Shown piece after piece: positions 53,058 through 62,445 of a stretch of DNA of 64,000 bases; position 1 is the first letter of the stretch; each line of letters opens with the position of its first letter. The notes beneath the pieces were generated by a model. That model made no database searches. It worked only from the letters and a program-made list of their open reading frames with translations, and was not told the DNA's origin. The DNA lies in the NCBI RefSeq assembly GCF_019802345.1, contig NZ_JAINDZ010000003.1, forward strand, positions 124,001 through 188,000, in the 5' to 3' direction. The position numbers and the translations under genes were made by a program. This DNA is from Methylosinus sp. Sm6. GTDB taxonomy: Bacteria; Pseudomonadota; Alphaproteobacteria; Rhizobiales; Beijerinckiaceae.

Positions 53058-53936
53058 ATGGCGCGCGCGGTGGTCGGCATCATCGGAGGATCGGGCGTCT
53101 ATCATCTGCCCGGGCTGCACAATATTCGCGAGGAGCGCGTCACGACGCCCTGGGGCGAGCCCTCGGACGCGCTGCATTTCGGCGAGGTGGGCGCAACCGA
53201 GGTCGTCTTCCTGCCCCGCCATGGACGCGGGCATGCGCTCTCGCCGTCCGGCATCAATTATCGGGCGAATATTTATGCGCTGAAGCAGGCGGGCGTCACC
53301 GATCTCGTCTCGGTCTCGGCCTGCGGCTCGTTCAAGGCGGAGCTCTATCCGGGCCTGTTCGTGCTGCCGGATCAATTCGTCGACCGCACCTTCGGCCGGC
53401 AATCCTCCTTCTTCGGCAATGGCTGCGTCACGCATGTGTCGATGGCGCACCCGGTCGCGCCTCTGCTCGCGGCGCGAATCGCCGCGGCGGCCGAGGCGGA
53501 GAGCATCGCCGCCGTGAAGGGCGGAACCTATGTGTGCATGGAGGGGCCGCAATTCTCGTCCTATGCGGAATCGCTGACCTATAAGGGCGCGGGCTATGAC
53601 GTGATCGGCATGACGGCGATGCCCGAAGCCAAGCTCGCGCGCGAAGCCGAGCTCTCTTACGCGACCATCGCGATGGTGACGGATTTCGACTGCTGGCATC
53701 CCGAGCACGACAACGTCGAGGTCGCGGCGGTGATCGAGGTGGTGCGCTCCAACGCCGACAAGGCGAGCCGCCTGCTCGCACGCCTGCTCGAGGATTTTCC
53801 GAAGGAGCACGAGCCCTGCCCGATCGGCTCGGACCGCGCGCTCGACAGCGCCATTCTGACCGCGCCGGAGGCGCGCGACCCGCAGCTGATCGAAAAGCTC
53901 GGCGTCATTCTCGCGCGCGTCGGCGCGCCCAAATGA
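53058..53936 (+). CDS. mtnP: S-methyl-5'-thioadenosine phosphorylase
   Basis: A 292-residue enzyme that splits methylthioadenosine into adenine and methylthioribose-1-phosphate, starting methionine salvage. ATG 53058 has GGAGG 7 bases upstream. Family blocks: [10 protein letters not shown] near residue 7, F-L-P-R-H-G-R-G-H near 52, S-A-C-G-S-F near 92 and C-M-E-G-P-Q-F-S-S near 155. The adenine released could be recovered by Apt (55650-56219). Its stop overlaps the start of the SIMPL gene. Confidence 0.96.
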   Translation: MARAVVGIIGGSGVYHLPGLHNIREERVTTPWGEPSDALHFGEVGATEVVFLPRHGRGHALSPSGINYRANIYALKQAGVTDLVSVSACGSFKAELYPGLFVLPDQFVDRTFGRQSSFFGNGCVTHVSMAHPVAPLLAARIAAAAEAESIAAVKGGTYVCMEGPQFSSYAESLTYKGAGYDVIGMTAMPEAKLAREAELSYATIAMVTDFDCWHPEHDNVEVAAVIEVVRSNADKASRLLARLLEDFPKEHEPCPIGSDRALDSAILTAPEARDPQLIEKLGVILARVGAPK

Positions 53937-54694
53937 CGGCGAGCGTCGCGCCGATGTGGAGGCTCGTGATGCGCAATCTCTCGCTTCTCGCCTGCGTGAT
54001 GCTGGCCGCGCCGGCGCTCGCGCAGAGCAGCAAGCCGGTCAGGGATTTTCCCGTCGTCGATGTCGGCGGAACGGCGGTCGAGACCGTGGTCCCCGATCGC
54101 GCCGACATCACGCTCGGCGTCTTCGCCGAAAAGCCGACGGCGGCGGAAGCGACCGCAGCGCTGGCGCGCCAGTCGACCGGCCTCGCGCAGGAGATCGAGG
54201 CCGCCGGAATCGCCCGCAAGGATGTGAAGACCGCCAGCGTCGACCTGTCGCCGGTCTATTCGGAGGCGCGCGAGCCGAAGACGCAGATCGTCCGCCAAGC
54301 GCTCACCGGCTTTCGCGCCTCGACGCAGCTCGTCGTGACCACCGCCAATGTCGAGCAAGTCGGCGACCTTCTCGCCAAGCTTCTGTCGACGCATGCCAAT
54401 CAGCTGGAGGGCGTCGCCTTTCGCGTCAGCGATCGCGCCGAGCGCGAGGACGCGCTGCTCGGCCGGGCGGTCGCCAATGCGCAAAAGCGCGCGCGGCTGC
54501 TCGCCGAAGGCGCGGCGATGAAGCTCGGCGATCTCGTCGAGATCGACGCCGGGCAGAGCGCGCCCATGGCCTATGCGTCTCCGAAAGCCGCGCGCGGAAT
54601 GGCGACGGAAGCGGCCGCCTCCGTCGCCGTCCGGCCGGGAGAGGAACGCCTCGAGGCGCATGTGCGCACGCTCTGGCGCCTGCTGCCGAAATGA
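53933..54694 (+). CDS. SIMPL-domain (DUF541) exported protein
   Basis: A 253-residue exported protein. ATG 53933 overlaps the mtnP stop (ATGA); ATG 53969 (M-R-N-L-S-L-L-A-C-V-M) gives the tidier signal peptide, with a cut after A-L-A near residue 30 of the long form. The mature part is a SIMPL/DUF541 domain: V-P-D-R-A-D-I-T-L-G-V, G-I-A-R-K-D-V-K-T-A-S-V-D-L-S-P-V-Y, and G-F-R-A-S-T-Q-L-V-V near residue 125. Such proteins are periplasmic and linked to envelope stress, with no clear biochemical role. Confidence 0.9.
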   Translation: MTASVAPMWRLVMRNLSLLACVMLAAPALAQSSKPVRDFPVVDVGGTAVETVVPDRADITLGVFAEKPTAAEATAALARQSTGLAQEIEAAGIARKDVKTASVDLSPVYSEAREPKTQIVRQALTGFRASTQLVVTTANVEQVGDLLAKLLSTHANQLEGVAFRVSDRAEREDALLGRAVANAQKRARLLAEGAAMKLGDLVEIDAGQSAPMAYASPKAARGMATEAAASVAVRPGEERLEAHVRTLWRLLPK

Positions 54695-54732
54695 GCCGCG
54701 GTAAGCTTAAGCTTATTTCCGCTTTCTCGACT

Positions 54733-54793
54733 GCGAGCCTGAAGGCTCGCGGTCCGAAAGGGCGGGTCTGCACCGCGAGCCTTCAAGGCTCGC
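54733..54793. repeat. Family B double palindrome
   Basis: GCGAGCCTGAAGGCTCGC-GGTCC at the left, and CACCGCGAGCCTTCAAGGCTCGC at the right. Between convergent genes, so it can serve as a two-way terminator. Further right, at about 54851-54889, CGAACGATTTCCGTTCG resembles a family D fragment. Confidence 0.85.
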
Positions 54794-54886
54794 TCCTTTG
54801 CGAAAGCCCTTTCAATTCGACCGGCGAAGCGGAACAGCGGATTTCTGTATAGGCTCGAACGATTTCCGTTCGAGCGGAGACCGCTC

Positions 54887-55513
54887 CTAGCCGCAGCTCG
54901 CCAGCCAGACGTCGGCGAGCCCGCGCCGCTCGCAGAGGCCCGCGAGATATTTCTCGATGCGGCTCACACGTTCGGCGTTCGCCGCCGTTCCCGGCGCATA
55001 GTCCCGCGGATTATTGTTGGTGGCGACGAGGGAGAGAAACTCGTCGTCCGTCAGCTCCGCAAGCGGCTTGCCGAACCATTTGCGCGCCGAAGCCTCGAAT
55101 CCGTTCACCTCGATGAAGGCCGCGAGCTGCGCGTTCTTGGAGGCGAGCGGCCCGACGGCGAATTGAGCGATCAGCGTCTGGCGAATCTTCGCGAAGCCGG
55201 GCTTGAAATCATCGAAATAGAGGCGCTTGACCACGGATTGCGCGACCGTGGTCGCCAGCGGCGCGCTCCAGTCGACGCCGTCCTCGCGCGTCCAGAAGTC
55301 CGGGTCCTGCACCCGGATCAAGGTTTCCGCCCGCTCGTCGGAAAGAGCGGCGGGCCGCTTCGCGCCATTGTCGGTGATCGCCTCATAGGGCGCGAACAAG
55401 CTCGGCGTTTCGGCGCGCGCGAGCGCGACGGAGACCGCTTCATAGACGATGGCCACGGCGGCGAACGCGCCGCCCGCGAGCGCGAGAATGCGCGCGAATC
55501 GAAAAAGAGCCAT
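54887..55513 (-). CDS. GT51-like protein lacking catalytic glutamates
   Basis: A 208-residue membrane-anchored relative of monofunctional peptidoglycan transglycosylase (MtgA). One helix lies at about residues 7-30. The GT51 layout is recognisable: D-P-D-F-W-T-R-E-D-G-V-D-W, T-T-V-A-Q-S-V-V-K-R-L, R-Q-T-L-I-A-Q-F and a good C-terminal block K-W-F-G-K-P-L-A-E-L-T-D-D-E-F-L-S-L-V. However, the essential glutamate of the E-D-x2-F motif is Q here, and the glutamate of the R-K-x2-E motif is not present, so polymerase activity is doubtful. ATG 55513 has GAGGG upstream. Standalone gene. Confidence 0.8.
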   Translation of the reverse strand: MALFRFARILALAGGAFAAVAIVYEAVSVALARAETPSLFAPYEAITDNGAKRPAALSDERAETLIRVQDPDFWTREDGVDWSAPLATTVAQSVVKRLYFDDFKPGFAKIRQTLIAQFAVGPLASKNAQLAAFIEVNGFEASARKWFGKPLAELTDDEFLSLVATNNNPRDYAPGTAANAERVSRIEKYLAGLCERRGLADVWLASCG

Positions 55514-55649
55514 GAGCGAACCCTCGAAAATCTGCGACGGCGCGAGCCTGATGTGCAAACGGGGCGGCTCCGCGGCGTGATCTGGACGTTCTCGGGGCGC
55601 GAGCCGCGGCCCCGTTGACGTCGGATGTCCTTCCGCGCGGGAATGCGCT

Positions 55650-56219
55650 ATGAGTGGGGGCGAAACCCTCACCATGCGCCGAGTTTCGAACATGCCTCTC
55701 GCCTCCGCAATTCGCACCATTCCCGACTATCCCAAGCCCGGCATCATGTTCCGAGACATCACGACGCTGCTCGGCGACGCCCGGGCGTTCCGTCGCGCCG
55801 TCGACGAGCTGGTGCAGCCCTGGGCCGGAACCAAGATCGACAAGGTGGCGGGCATGGAGGCGCGCGGATTCATTCTCGGCGGCGCCGTGGCGCATCAGCT
55901 GTCGGCGGGCTTCGTGCCGGTGCGCAAGAAGGGCAAGCTGCCGCATACGACCGTGCGCATCGCCTATTCGCTGGAATATGGCGTCGACGAGATGGAGGTG
56001 CACGAGGACGCCGTCGTGAAAGGCGAGCGCGTCATCCTGGTGGACGATCTCATCGCCACCGGCGGCACGGCCGAGGGCGCGATCAAGCTGCTGCAGCAGG
56101 TCGGCGCCGAGGTCGTGGCCGCCTGTTTCGTGATCGACCTGCCCGATCTCGGCGGCGCCAAGAAGATCGAGGCGCTCGGCGTGCCCGTGCGCAAGCTGGT
56201 CACATTCGAAGGGCATTGA
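55650..56219 (+). CDS. apt: Adenine phosphoribosyltransferase
   Basis: Salvages adenine to AMP using PRPP. Length is 189 residues from ATG 55650; in-frame ATGs at 55674 (181 residues, a common family length) and 55692 are alternatives, and none has a strong ribosome site. Core blocks: [30 protein letters not shown] and the PRPP loop [14 protein letters not shown] near residue 130. Possible functional link to mtnP, which releases adenine. A hairpin at 56239-56281 follows. Confidence 0.96.
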   Translation: MSGGETLTMRRVSNMPLASAIRTIPDYPKPGIMFRDITTLLGDARAFRRAVDELVQPWAGTKIDKVAGMEARGFILGGAVAHQLSAGFVPVRKKGKLPHTTVRIAYSLEYGVDEMEVHEDAVVKGERVILVDDLIATGGTAEGAIKLLQQVGAEVVAACFVIDLPDLGGAKKIEALGVPVRKLVTFEGH

Positions 56220-56238
56220 AGCGCGGCGCCTCGCGCGA

Positions 56239-56281
56239 GGCGGTTCGGTGAATGCTTCGAAGGCCGCTTCACCCGAACGCC
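56239..56281 (+). terminator. Probable terminator of apt
   Basis: Fourteen-base imperfect stem GGCGGTTCGGTGAA / TTCACCCGAACGCC with a 15-base loop, followed by CTTTCC. It begins 20 bases past the stop. Confidence 0.5.
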
Positions 56282-56397
56282 CTTTCCGGCATTTCGATCG
56301 ATCGCCTGCGGTCGCGCGCCCCGCGTTAGCCTTTTGTTTGCCTTGTTCGGGTTCTGTAATGGCTCGTGTCGCTCGCGTTTCGTCGTAACGGGTCGCC

Positions 56398-57516
56398 ATG
56401 AGGACCAGCAAGCCTCGCCTCTTCCTGCTGGCCGTCGCCCTGTCGTTCGGCCTCGTGGAGGCGTGCGTGCTCGCCGCCATCGCCTGGAATGCGCCGCTCG
56501 ACGCGGCGCGCCCTGCTCCCGCGGCCGTTCGTACGACCGACGCGAACGACACGAGGCCCCGCCTCCTCGGCGCGCCCTATGGCGCGCTGCTGCAGAATTT
56601 CGGCCCGCGGCGGCATGCCGCCGCGCCTGCGGAGGAGCAGCCGTCGCCCGTCGTCGCCATCGAGCGCGCCGCTGCGCCGGAGCCTGCCGCCGGATTCCCC
56701 GCGCCCTTGCCGCCCGCCCGGCCGGTGGAGCTCGCATCGCTCGGCTATTTCGGGGTCGTCGCGCCGCGGCCGCCGGCGCGTCCGCGCGAATTCGCCGGGC
56801 CCGCGACGCCGATCACTCTCGCATCGCTCGCCCCGGCGAGCGATTCGGCCGCGCCCTTTCCCCGCCGCGAGGACGGCAATTTCCGCCTCGGCGCCGCCGC
56901 CTATGTGCGCATCTTCAAGAAAGAGGGCGAGCTCGAATTATGGCTGAAGCGGGACGGCCGCTATTCGCTCTACAAGACTTATTCGATCTGCAAATGGTCC
57001 GGCGGCCTCGGTCCGAAGCTGCGCTCCGGCGATTACCAGTCGCCGGAAGGATTCTACAGCGTGTCGGCGCGCCAGCTCAATCCGAACTCCGCCTATCACC
57101 GCGCCTTCGACATCGGCTTCCCCAACGCCTATGACCGGCGCAACGGCCGCACCGGCGGCGCGCTGATGGTGCATGGCGCCTGCAAGTCGGTCGGCTGCTT
57201 CGCCATGACCGACAAGGTCATCGAGGAGATCTACGGCTTCGTGGAAGCGGCGCTGCGCGGCGGCCAGCACGACGTGCCGGTGCATATCTTTCCCTTTCGC
57301 CTGACAGAAGAGGCGCTCGCCAAAGAGACGAAAGGCGATTGGACCAGCCTGTGGGCGGTCCCGCCGGAACGGCGGCAATGGGCCGGCTTCTGGCAAAATC
57401 TGAAGGAAGGCTACGATCTCTTCGAGCGCACCGGCGAGCCGCCGACGGCCTATGCCTGTGGCGCGCGCTATGGCTTTCAGGCCGACGGCTCCTGCACGCG
57501 CATTGCCGGCTGGTGA
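56398..57516 (+). CDS. L,D-transpeptidase (YkuD family), murein-linked
   Basis: A 372-residue exported enzyme that probably cross-links peptidoglycan or anchors proteins to it. The N-terminal helix (F-L-L-A-V-A-L-S-F-G-L-V) is a signal anchor, followed by about 115 residues rich in Pro and Ala that span the periplasm. The catalytic domain starts near residue 160 (V-R-I-F-K-K-E-G-E-L-E-L-W-L). The active-site motif H-G-x3-S-x-G-C appears as H-G-A-C-K-S-V-G-C-F-A-M near 260. The C-terminal 70 residues (W-A-G-F-W-Q-N-L-K-E-G-Y-D) are an add-on typical of the YafK-like group. Confidence 0.92.
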   Translation: MRTSKPRLFLLAVALSFGLVEACVLAAIAWNAPLDAARPAPAAVRTTDANDTRPRLLGAPYGALLQNFGPRRHAAAPAEEQPSPVVAIERAAAPEPAAGFPAPLPPARPVELASLGYFGVVAPRPPARPREFAGPATPITLASLAPASDSAAPFPRREDGNFRLGAAAYVRIFKKEGELELWLKRDGRYSLYKTYSICKWSGGLGPKLRSGDYQSPEGFYSVSARQLNPNSAYHRAFDIGFPNAYDRRNGRTGGALMVHGACKSVGCFAMTDKVIEEIYGFVEAALRGGQHDVPVHIFPFRLTEEALAKETKGDWTSLWAVPPERRQWAGFWQNLKEGYDLFERTGEPPTAYACGARYGFQADGSCTRIAGW

Positions 57517-57632
57517 GCCGCGCGAAAGCTGTGCGTTCCAGCCGCAGGCCGTTGCGCGACGCTCGCGCCTTGCCGATCCTCGATCGTGAGATTCGCGATT
57601 CGCCCGCGGGTCGTCGGCGGAGATCGAGCGCA

Positions 57633-60473
57633 ATGGCCGGCAAGAACAAATCGACGACCGGAGCCGCGAGCCGCAAGCGCGGCGCGCCGGCGGCAAAAGC
57701 GCGCAAGGGCAGAACGAAAGCCAAAGCGGTGCTCGAGCGCGTCGCAGCCGCCGGCTGGCGCACCAGCGACGAGGACGAGATCGCGATGCGCCGCTGGCGC
57801 GGCCAGACCGAGATCGGCGAGGTCGTCGCGCTGACGTCGGAGCATGGCTTCTTCGGCGATTTTCGCGTCGGCTCGGCCGGCGGGCGCGGTTATGACGTCG
57901 AGATTCGGAGCCTTTCCGAGCAGGTCAATTCCTGCGGCTGCGTGGATGCGGCGGTAAACGGCCTCGGAACCTGCAAGCACATCGAGGGAACGCTGGCGGC
58001 TCTGCGCCGCGGCAAGAGCCGCGCCTTTCGCGCTGCGGCGACCGAGGGAAGCGCTTTCGTCGAGATTTTTCTCGACCGCCGCGGCGAAGCGACCCCCGGG
58101 ATCCTCTGGCCCGCCGCCTCCGACGACGCCGCTGTCGCGCAGGCGCGCGAATGGCTGGCGCCTTATCTCGGGACGGACGGTCGGCCGAAGGCGGACCCCG
58201 AAGAGATCGCGCGCCTCATCGACGCCGTCGCCGCGGCGCCGGAGCCGGCGCGCGCCCGGCTGCGCGTCTCGCGCGGCTTCGCGCCATGGATCGAGCGGGC
58301 GCGGCGCAATCGCGCCCGCGTCGAGGCGGCCGCGGCCTTTCGCGACGACCTCGCCGCCGGACGCGAGACACTCGACATATTGAAGCTGCCGCTGCTGCCC
58401 TATCAGCGGACCGGCGCCATTCATCTCGCTTTCGGCGAGCGCGCCCTGCTCGCCGACGACATGGGCCTCGGCAAGACCATTCAGGCGATCGCCGCTTGCG
58501 AGCTGCTGGCGCGCCGCAAAAAGATCACCAAGGTTCTCGTCGTCTGTCCGACCTCGCTGAAAGCGGAATGGGAGGAGCAGATCGCGCGCTTTTGCGGCCG
58601 CGACTGCCGCCTCGTGTTCGGATCGCGCGCGCAGCGGCTCGCCGCCTATGGCGGCGCGCCCGCCTTCTTCACCGTCGTGAATTACGAGCAGGTGGCGAGC
58701 GATGCCGACGACGTCACCCGTCTCCTCGCGCCCGACGTGGTCGTGCTCGACGAGGCGCAGCGCATCAAGAACTGGCGCACCAAAACGGCGCGGCAGGTGA
58801 AGGCGCTGCGCGCGGCTCACGCCTTCGTGCTCACCGGCACGCCGATCGAGAACCGCATCGACGAACTCTATTCGATCGTCCAATATCTCGATCCGGACGT
58901 GTTCGGCTCGCTGTTCCGCTTCAATCGCGACTTCTATGAGCTGGACGAGCGCGGCCGGCCCGTCGACTATAAGAATCTCGCGCAGCTGCGCGAGCGCATC
59001 GCGCCGCTGATGCTGCGTCGCCGCAAGGCCGAGGTGGAGAAGGAGCTGCCAGGGCGCACGGTCAAAACCTATCTCGTGCCGATGTGCGACGAGCAGAAGC
59101 TCCGCTATGAGGATTACAGCATTCCCGCCGCGCGGCTGATCGCCCAGGCGCAGAAGCGCCCGCTGCGGCAGCAGGAATTCGAGCGGCTGCAGCAATTGCT
59201 CGCCTGCATGCGCATGGTCTGCGACACGCCGGCGATCCTCGATCCGGCTTGCCGCGTCTCTCCCAAGCTCGAGGAGCTGGAAAAAATTCTCGGCGAATTG
59301 CTCGAGGACGAGGGCCGCAAGATCATCATCTTCTCCGAATGGGAGCGGATGCTGACGATGATTCGCGAGCTCGCCGCGGAAATGGGCGTCGAGGCCGCCT
59401 GGCATACGGGCTCGGTGACGCAGGAGCGCCGGCGCGCCGAGATCAACCGCTTCAAGCGCGATCCGGCCTGCCGGCTGTTCCTCTCCACCGACAGCGGCGG
59501 CGTCGGCCTCAATCTCCAGGTCGCGAGCGCGGTGATCAATATCGATCTGCCATGGAATCCGGCAAAGTTCGAACAGCGCATCGCCCGCGCATGGCGCAAG
59601 AATCAGCAGCGCTCGGTGAGCGTCGTCAACCTCGTCGCCGAAGGAACGATCGAGCACAATATTCTGCATCTCATCGGCCAGAAGCAGGCGCTCGCCGACG
59701 GCGTGCTCGACGGCGAAGGCGATCTCTCAGAGCTCAAAATGCCCTCCGGCCGCGCCGCCTTCATCGAGCGCATGCAGGCGATGATGGAGCGCCCGCGCAT
59801 TGCGCCGCGCATCGTCTCGGCGCAGCAGCTCTTCGTCGACGATCTGCTGAACCGTTTGGGCGAGCATGTTCTGCTCGTCGAGGAGCGTCGCGGCGCGGAG
59901 GGCGCGGCGCGCCTCCTCGTCGTGCTCGACGCCGACGACGCGGCGCTCGCCGAGGAGACGGCGCGCGTCGCAACGCTCGACGCGCCGGCGGTGGACCTCA
60001 TGGACCTGCGAAGCTGGCGCGCGACGCGGCGCCTGGCCGAAGCCGGACTGCTGCGTTTTTCCGGCGAGCCGCGCGAGCTGCATCGCTCGTCGGCGCTGCC
60101 GCGCGAAGACGGCGCGCCCGCGATGCGTCGCGGCGGCGACGCCATGGCCGAAGCCGACCGCACGCTGCGCATGGCGCGAACGCTCGCCGAGGGCGGCTTT
60201 CCGGAAGAGGCGCCGCCTCTGCTCGCTCGCGCGCTGCGCGCCGCGGCGCAGGCGCTGCTTGCGGCGCGCGGCGAGCAGGCGGCCGACTCCGGCGACGAGG
60301 ACCTTCGCCGTCTCGTCGCCTGCGGCGCGCTGCCCGACGAGACGTTGCCGGTGCTGGAAGCGATGCGCGTCCTCCCGACGGACGCCGGCGTCGCGGAGGT
60401 CGCGCCACTGCTGTCGTCGGCCGCGCGGATCGTGGCGACGATCCGGCGCAACGAGCCCTCGCTCTGCTCCTGA
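57633..60473 (+). CDS. SNF2-family helicase/ATPase with SWIM zinc finger
   Basis: A 946-residue DNA-remodelling ATPase. A basic N-terminus (R-K-R-G-A-P-A-A-K-A-R-K) is followed by a SWIM motif: C-G-C-V-D-A-A-V-N-G-L-G-T-C-K-H near residue 100. Helicase motifs: Walker A D-D-M-G-L-G-K-T near 277, D-E-A-Q near 373, L-T-G-T-P-I-E-N-R near 405, and C-terminal S-T-D-S-G-G-V-G-L-N-L-Q plus I-A-R-A-W-R-K-N-Q near 620-655. Beyond 700 is a 240-residue Ala-rich tail without known domain. ATG 57633 begins M-A-G-K-N-K. Role probably in transcription or repair under stress (inference). Confidence 0.92.
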   Translation: MAGKNKSTTGAASRKRGAPAAKARKGRTKAKAVLERVAAAGWRTSDEDEIAMRRWRGQTEIGEVVALTSEHGFFGDFRVGSAGGRGYDVEIRSLSEQVNSCGCVDAAVNGLGTCKHIEGTLAALRRGKSRAFRAAATEGSAFVEIFLDRRGEATPGILWPAASDDAAVAQAREWLAPYLGTDGRPKADPEEIARLIDAVAAAPEPARARLRVSRGFAPWIERARRNRARVEAAAAFRDDLAAGRETLDILKLPLLPYQRTGAIHLAFGERALLADDMGLGKTIQAIAACELLARRKKITKVLVVCPTSLKAEWEEQIARFCGRDCRLVFGSRAQRLAAYGGAPAFFTVVNYEQVASDADDVTRLLAPDVVVLDEAQRIKNWRTKTARQVKALRAAHAFVLTGTPIENRIDELYSIVQYLDPDVFGSLFRFNRDFYELDERGRPVDYKNLAQLRERIAPLMLRRRKAEVEKELPGRTVKTYLVPMCDEQKLRYEDYSIPAARLIAQAQKRPLRQQEFERLQQLLACMRMVCDTPAILDPACRVSPKLEELEKILGELLEDEGRKIIIFSEWERMLTMIRELAAEMGVEAAWHTGSVTQERRRAEINRFKRDPACRLFLSTDSGGVGLNLQVASAVINIDLPWNPAKFEQRIARAWRKNQQRSVSVVNLVAEGTIEHNILHLIGQKQALADGVLDGEGDLSELKMPSGRAAFIERMQAMMERPRIAPRIVSAQQLFVDDLLNRLGEHVLLVEERRGAEGAARLLVVLDADDAALAEETARVATLDAPAVDLMDLRSWRATRRLAEAGLLRFSGEPRELHRSSALPREDGAPAMRRGGDAMAEADRTLRMARTLAEGGFPEEAPPLLARALRAAAQALLAARGEQAADSGDEDLRRLVACGALPDETLPVLEAMRVLPTDAGVAEVAPLLSSAARIVATIRRNEPSLCS

Positions 60474-60608
60474 TGCCCCGGGGACGGCGCTGAACGCGCG
60501 AATGCGCGTCCGAGGGGAGCGCGAGGTCTGCGGCGGTTCCCGATCCGCCGCCGGCCCAGCGTCGCCATCGGACGCGCGAGCCTCCCGCTCTGGCGAGAGG
60601 ATATGCGT

Positions 60609-60713
60609 TCAGCGGAACAATTGCGTCAGGAAATGCATCAGGATCAAAAAGAATCCGAGCACTCCGCCGATTCCGAGCAGCGCTTTGGCGACCGAGTTGC
60701 TTTTGGTCTGCAT
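60609..60713 (-). CDS. 34-residue single-span membrane peptide
   Basis: A short gene with a strong GGGAGG site 9 bases before ATG 60713. It encodes M-Q-T-K-S-N-S-V-A-K-A-L, then a hydrophobic helix of about 20 residues (L-L-G-I-G-G-V-L-G-F-F-L-I-L), ending H-F-L-T-Q-L-F-R and TGA. The positive, polar N-terminus and the single helix are typical of small inner-membrane proteins. It is divergent from the MocR regulator at 60890. Function unknown. Confidence 0.7.
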   Translation of the reverse strand: MQTKSNSVAKALLGIGGVLGFFLILMHFLTQLFR

Positions 60714-60793
60714 GATCGATGTTCCTCCCGATAGCGAGCGAACCTGACGCTACCGGAACGGCGGCCGCCGAAAACCGCCAACTCTGCGATCGC

Positions 60794-60889
60794 GAGGGGT
60801 CCAGCCCCTCTCTTGACATCTCAGTCCCAGCCGATCGAAGCTCGCAGCGGCCCTGCGACAATAACCAAAAGCCGAAACGGAGGGGTCCA
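60794..60889 (+). promoter_or_regulatory. Upstream region of the second MocR gene with repeated GAGGGGTCCA
   Basis: The decamer GAGGGGTCCA occurs at 60794-60803 and again at 60880-60889, directly before the ATG. The first copy also forms a palindrome with CCCCTC at 60805-60810, and TTGACA follows at 60813-60818. Possible regulator binding sites; the second copy doubles as the ribosome site. Confidence 0.35.
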
Positions 60890-62401
60890 ATGCTGCGTCC
60901 GTGGACGTTCAACCTGTCCGAACGGATCGATGCGCGCCGCGGCGCGCCGCTCTATCTGCAAATCGTCCATGCGTTCATCCATGAGATCGAACGCGGACGC
61001 CTCGTGCCCGGCGCGCCTTTGCCGAGCAGCCGCGAGCTCGCCGCGACGCTCGGCGTCAATCGCAAGACCATCGTCCTCGCCTATGACGATCTCGTCGCGC
61101 AAGGCTGGCTCTCGACCGACCGCACGCGCGGAACCTTCATCTCCACACAACTGCCGGAGACGCGGCCGGCCGAGAGCGGCGCGCGCGCCGATGCGCGCTC
61201 GGCGGAATTCGCCTTTCACGCAGCGCCCGAGCCGCGGCTGGTCTTCGCCGGGCAGGACCGGATCGTCCTCGACGACGGCCTGCCGGACCCGCGCCTCTTC
61301 TCGATCGACACGCTGCTGCACGCGCATCGCGAGGCGGGACAGCGCGCCGCGCGCGCGGGCGGGCTCGGCTATGGCGATCCGCGCGGCGCGCTCGATCTGC
61401 GGCGCATGATCGCCGACATGCTCGCGACGCATCGCGGCGTCGTCGTCGACGCGGATGAGATCTGCGTCACGCGCGGCAGCCAGATGGGCATTTTTCTCGC
61501 CGCGCGCATTCTGCTCTCGCCGGGCGACGCCGTGCTCGTCGAAGGCCTGTCCTATGCGGCGGCGCGCGACGCTTTCGCGGCGGCGGGCGCGGAGGTGATC
61601 GGCGTCGGCCTCGACGCGGACGGACTCGTCGTCGAGGATGTCGAGCGCGAATGCGCGCGGCGCGCCGTGCGCGCCGTCTATGTGACGCCGCATCATCAGT
61701 TTCCCACTACCGTCTCGCTCACTCCCGAGCGGCGGCTGAAGCTGCTGCAGCTCGCGGCCGAGCACGGCTTCGCCGTCATCGAGGACGATTACGATCACGA
61801 ATTTCATTTCGAGCGCCAGCCGCTGCTGCCGATGGCGAGCTATGCGCCGGGACGCACGATCTATATCGGCTCCATGTCGAAGCTGCTGCTGCCGGGCCTG
61901 CGCGTCGGCTATATCGCCGCGCCGCAGGAGGTCGCGCGCGCCATGGCCAATGTCGCGGCGACCATCGACCGCCAGGGCAATGCGCTGACCGAGCTCGCCG
62001 TCGCCGAGCTGATCCGCTCAGGCGAGTTGCGCCGCCATGTGCGCAAGGCCCGGCAGATTTATGCGCGCCGGCGCGACGCTTTCGGCGCCGCTCTGCGCGC
62101 CGCCTTCGGCGATCTCGTCGACTTCTCCGTCCCCGACGGCGGCCTCGCCTATTGGGCGCGGTTTCGCGACGAGGCGACGCTCGACGCGCTCGAGGCGAAC
62201 GCCGCGCGCAACGGCTTGCGCATGCTGCCCTCGACCTGCTTCGCCGCGCCGCCGCAGACGGGCCGCGGCCTGCGCCTCGGTTATGGGAGCCTCGACGAGG
62301 CGGAGGCGGCGCGGGCGATCCGGCGGCTCGCCGACGCCGCGCTGCGCGGAAGCGAATCAACGCCGAAACTGGACGAAGCCATGGCGAGGCGCCACATATG
62401 A
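60890..62401 (+). CDS. MocR/PdxR-type PLP-dependent transcriptional regulator
   Basis: A 503-residue regulator with an N-terminal GntR winged helix (residues about 15-85: L-P-S-S-R-E-L-A-A-T-L-G-V-N-R-K-T-I-V-L-A-Y) and a C-terminal aminotransferase-like domain. The PLP lysine is in Y-I-G-S-M-S-K-L-L-L-P-G-L-R-V-G-Y near residue 335, and the aspartate partner in V-I-E-D-D-Y-D-H-E. The latter block, typical of PdxR-like MocRs, is intact. ATG 60890 has GGAGGGG just upstream. It is divergent from the 34-residue peptide gene and 44 bases before cysE on the same strand; either could be a target. Confidence 0.9.
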   Translation: MLRPWTFNLSERIDARRGAPLYLQIVHAFIHEIERGRLVPGAPLPSSRELAATLGVNRKTIVLAYDDLVAQGWLSTDRTRGTFISTQLPETRPAESGARADARSAEFAFHAAPEPRLVFAGQDRIVLDDGLPDPRLFSIDTLLHAHREAGQRAARAGGLGYGDPRGALDLRRMIADMLATHRGVVVDADEICVTRGSQMGIFLAARILLSPGDAVLVEGLSYAAARDAFAAAGAEVIGVGLDADGLVVEDVERECARRAVRAVYVTPHHQFPTTVSLTPERRLKLLQLAAEHGFAVIEDDYDHEFHFERQPLLPMASYAPGRTIYIGSMSKLLLPGLRVGYIAAPQEVARAMANVAATIDRQGNALTELAVAELIRSGELRRHVRKARQIYARRRDAFGAALRAAFGDLVDFSVPDGGLAYWARFRDEATLDALEANAARNGLRMLPSTCFAAPPQTGRGLRLGYGSLDEAEAARAIRRLADAALRGSESTPKLDEAMARRHI

Positions 62402-62445
62402 CCGGCTCCAGCGGCCGACGCCGCGACAAATGAGCGAGGACGCGC

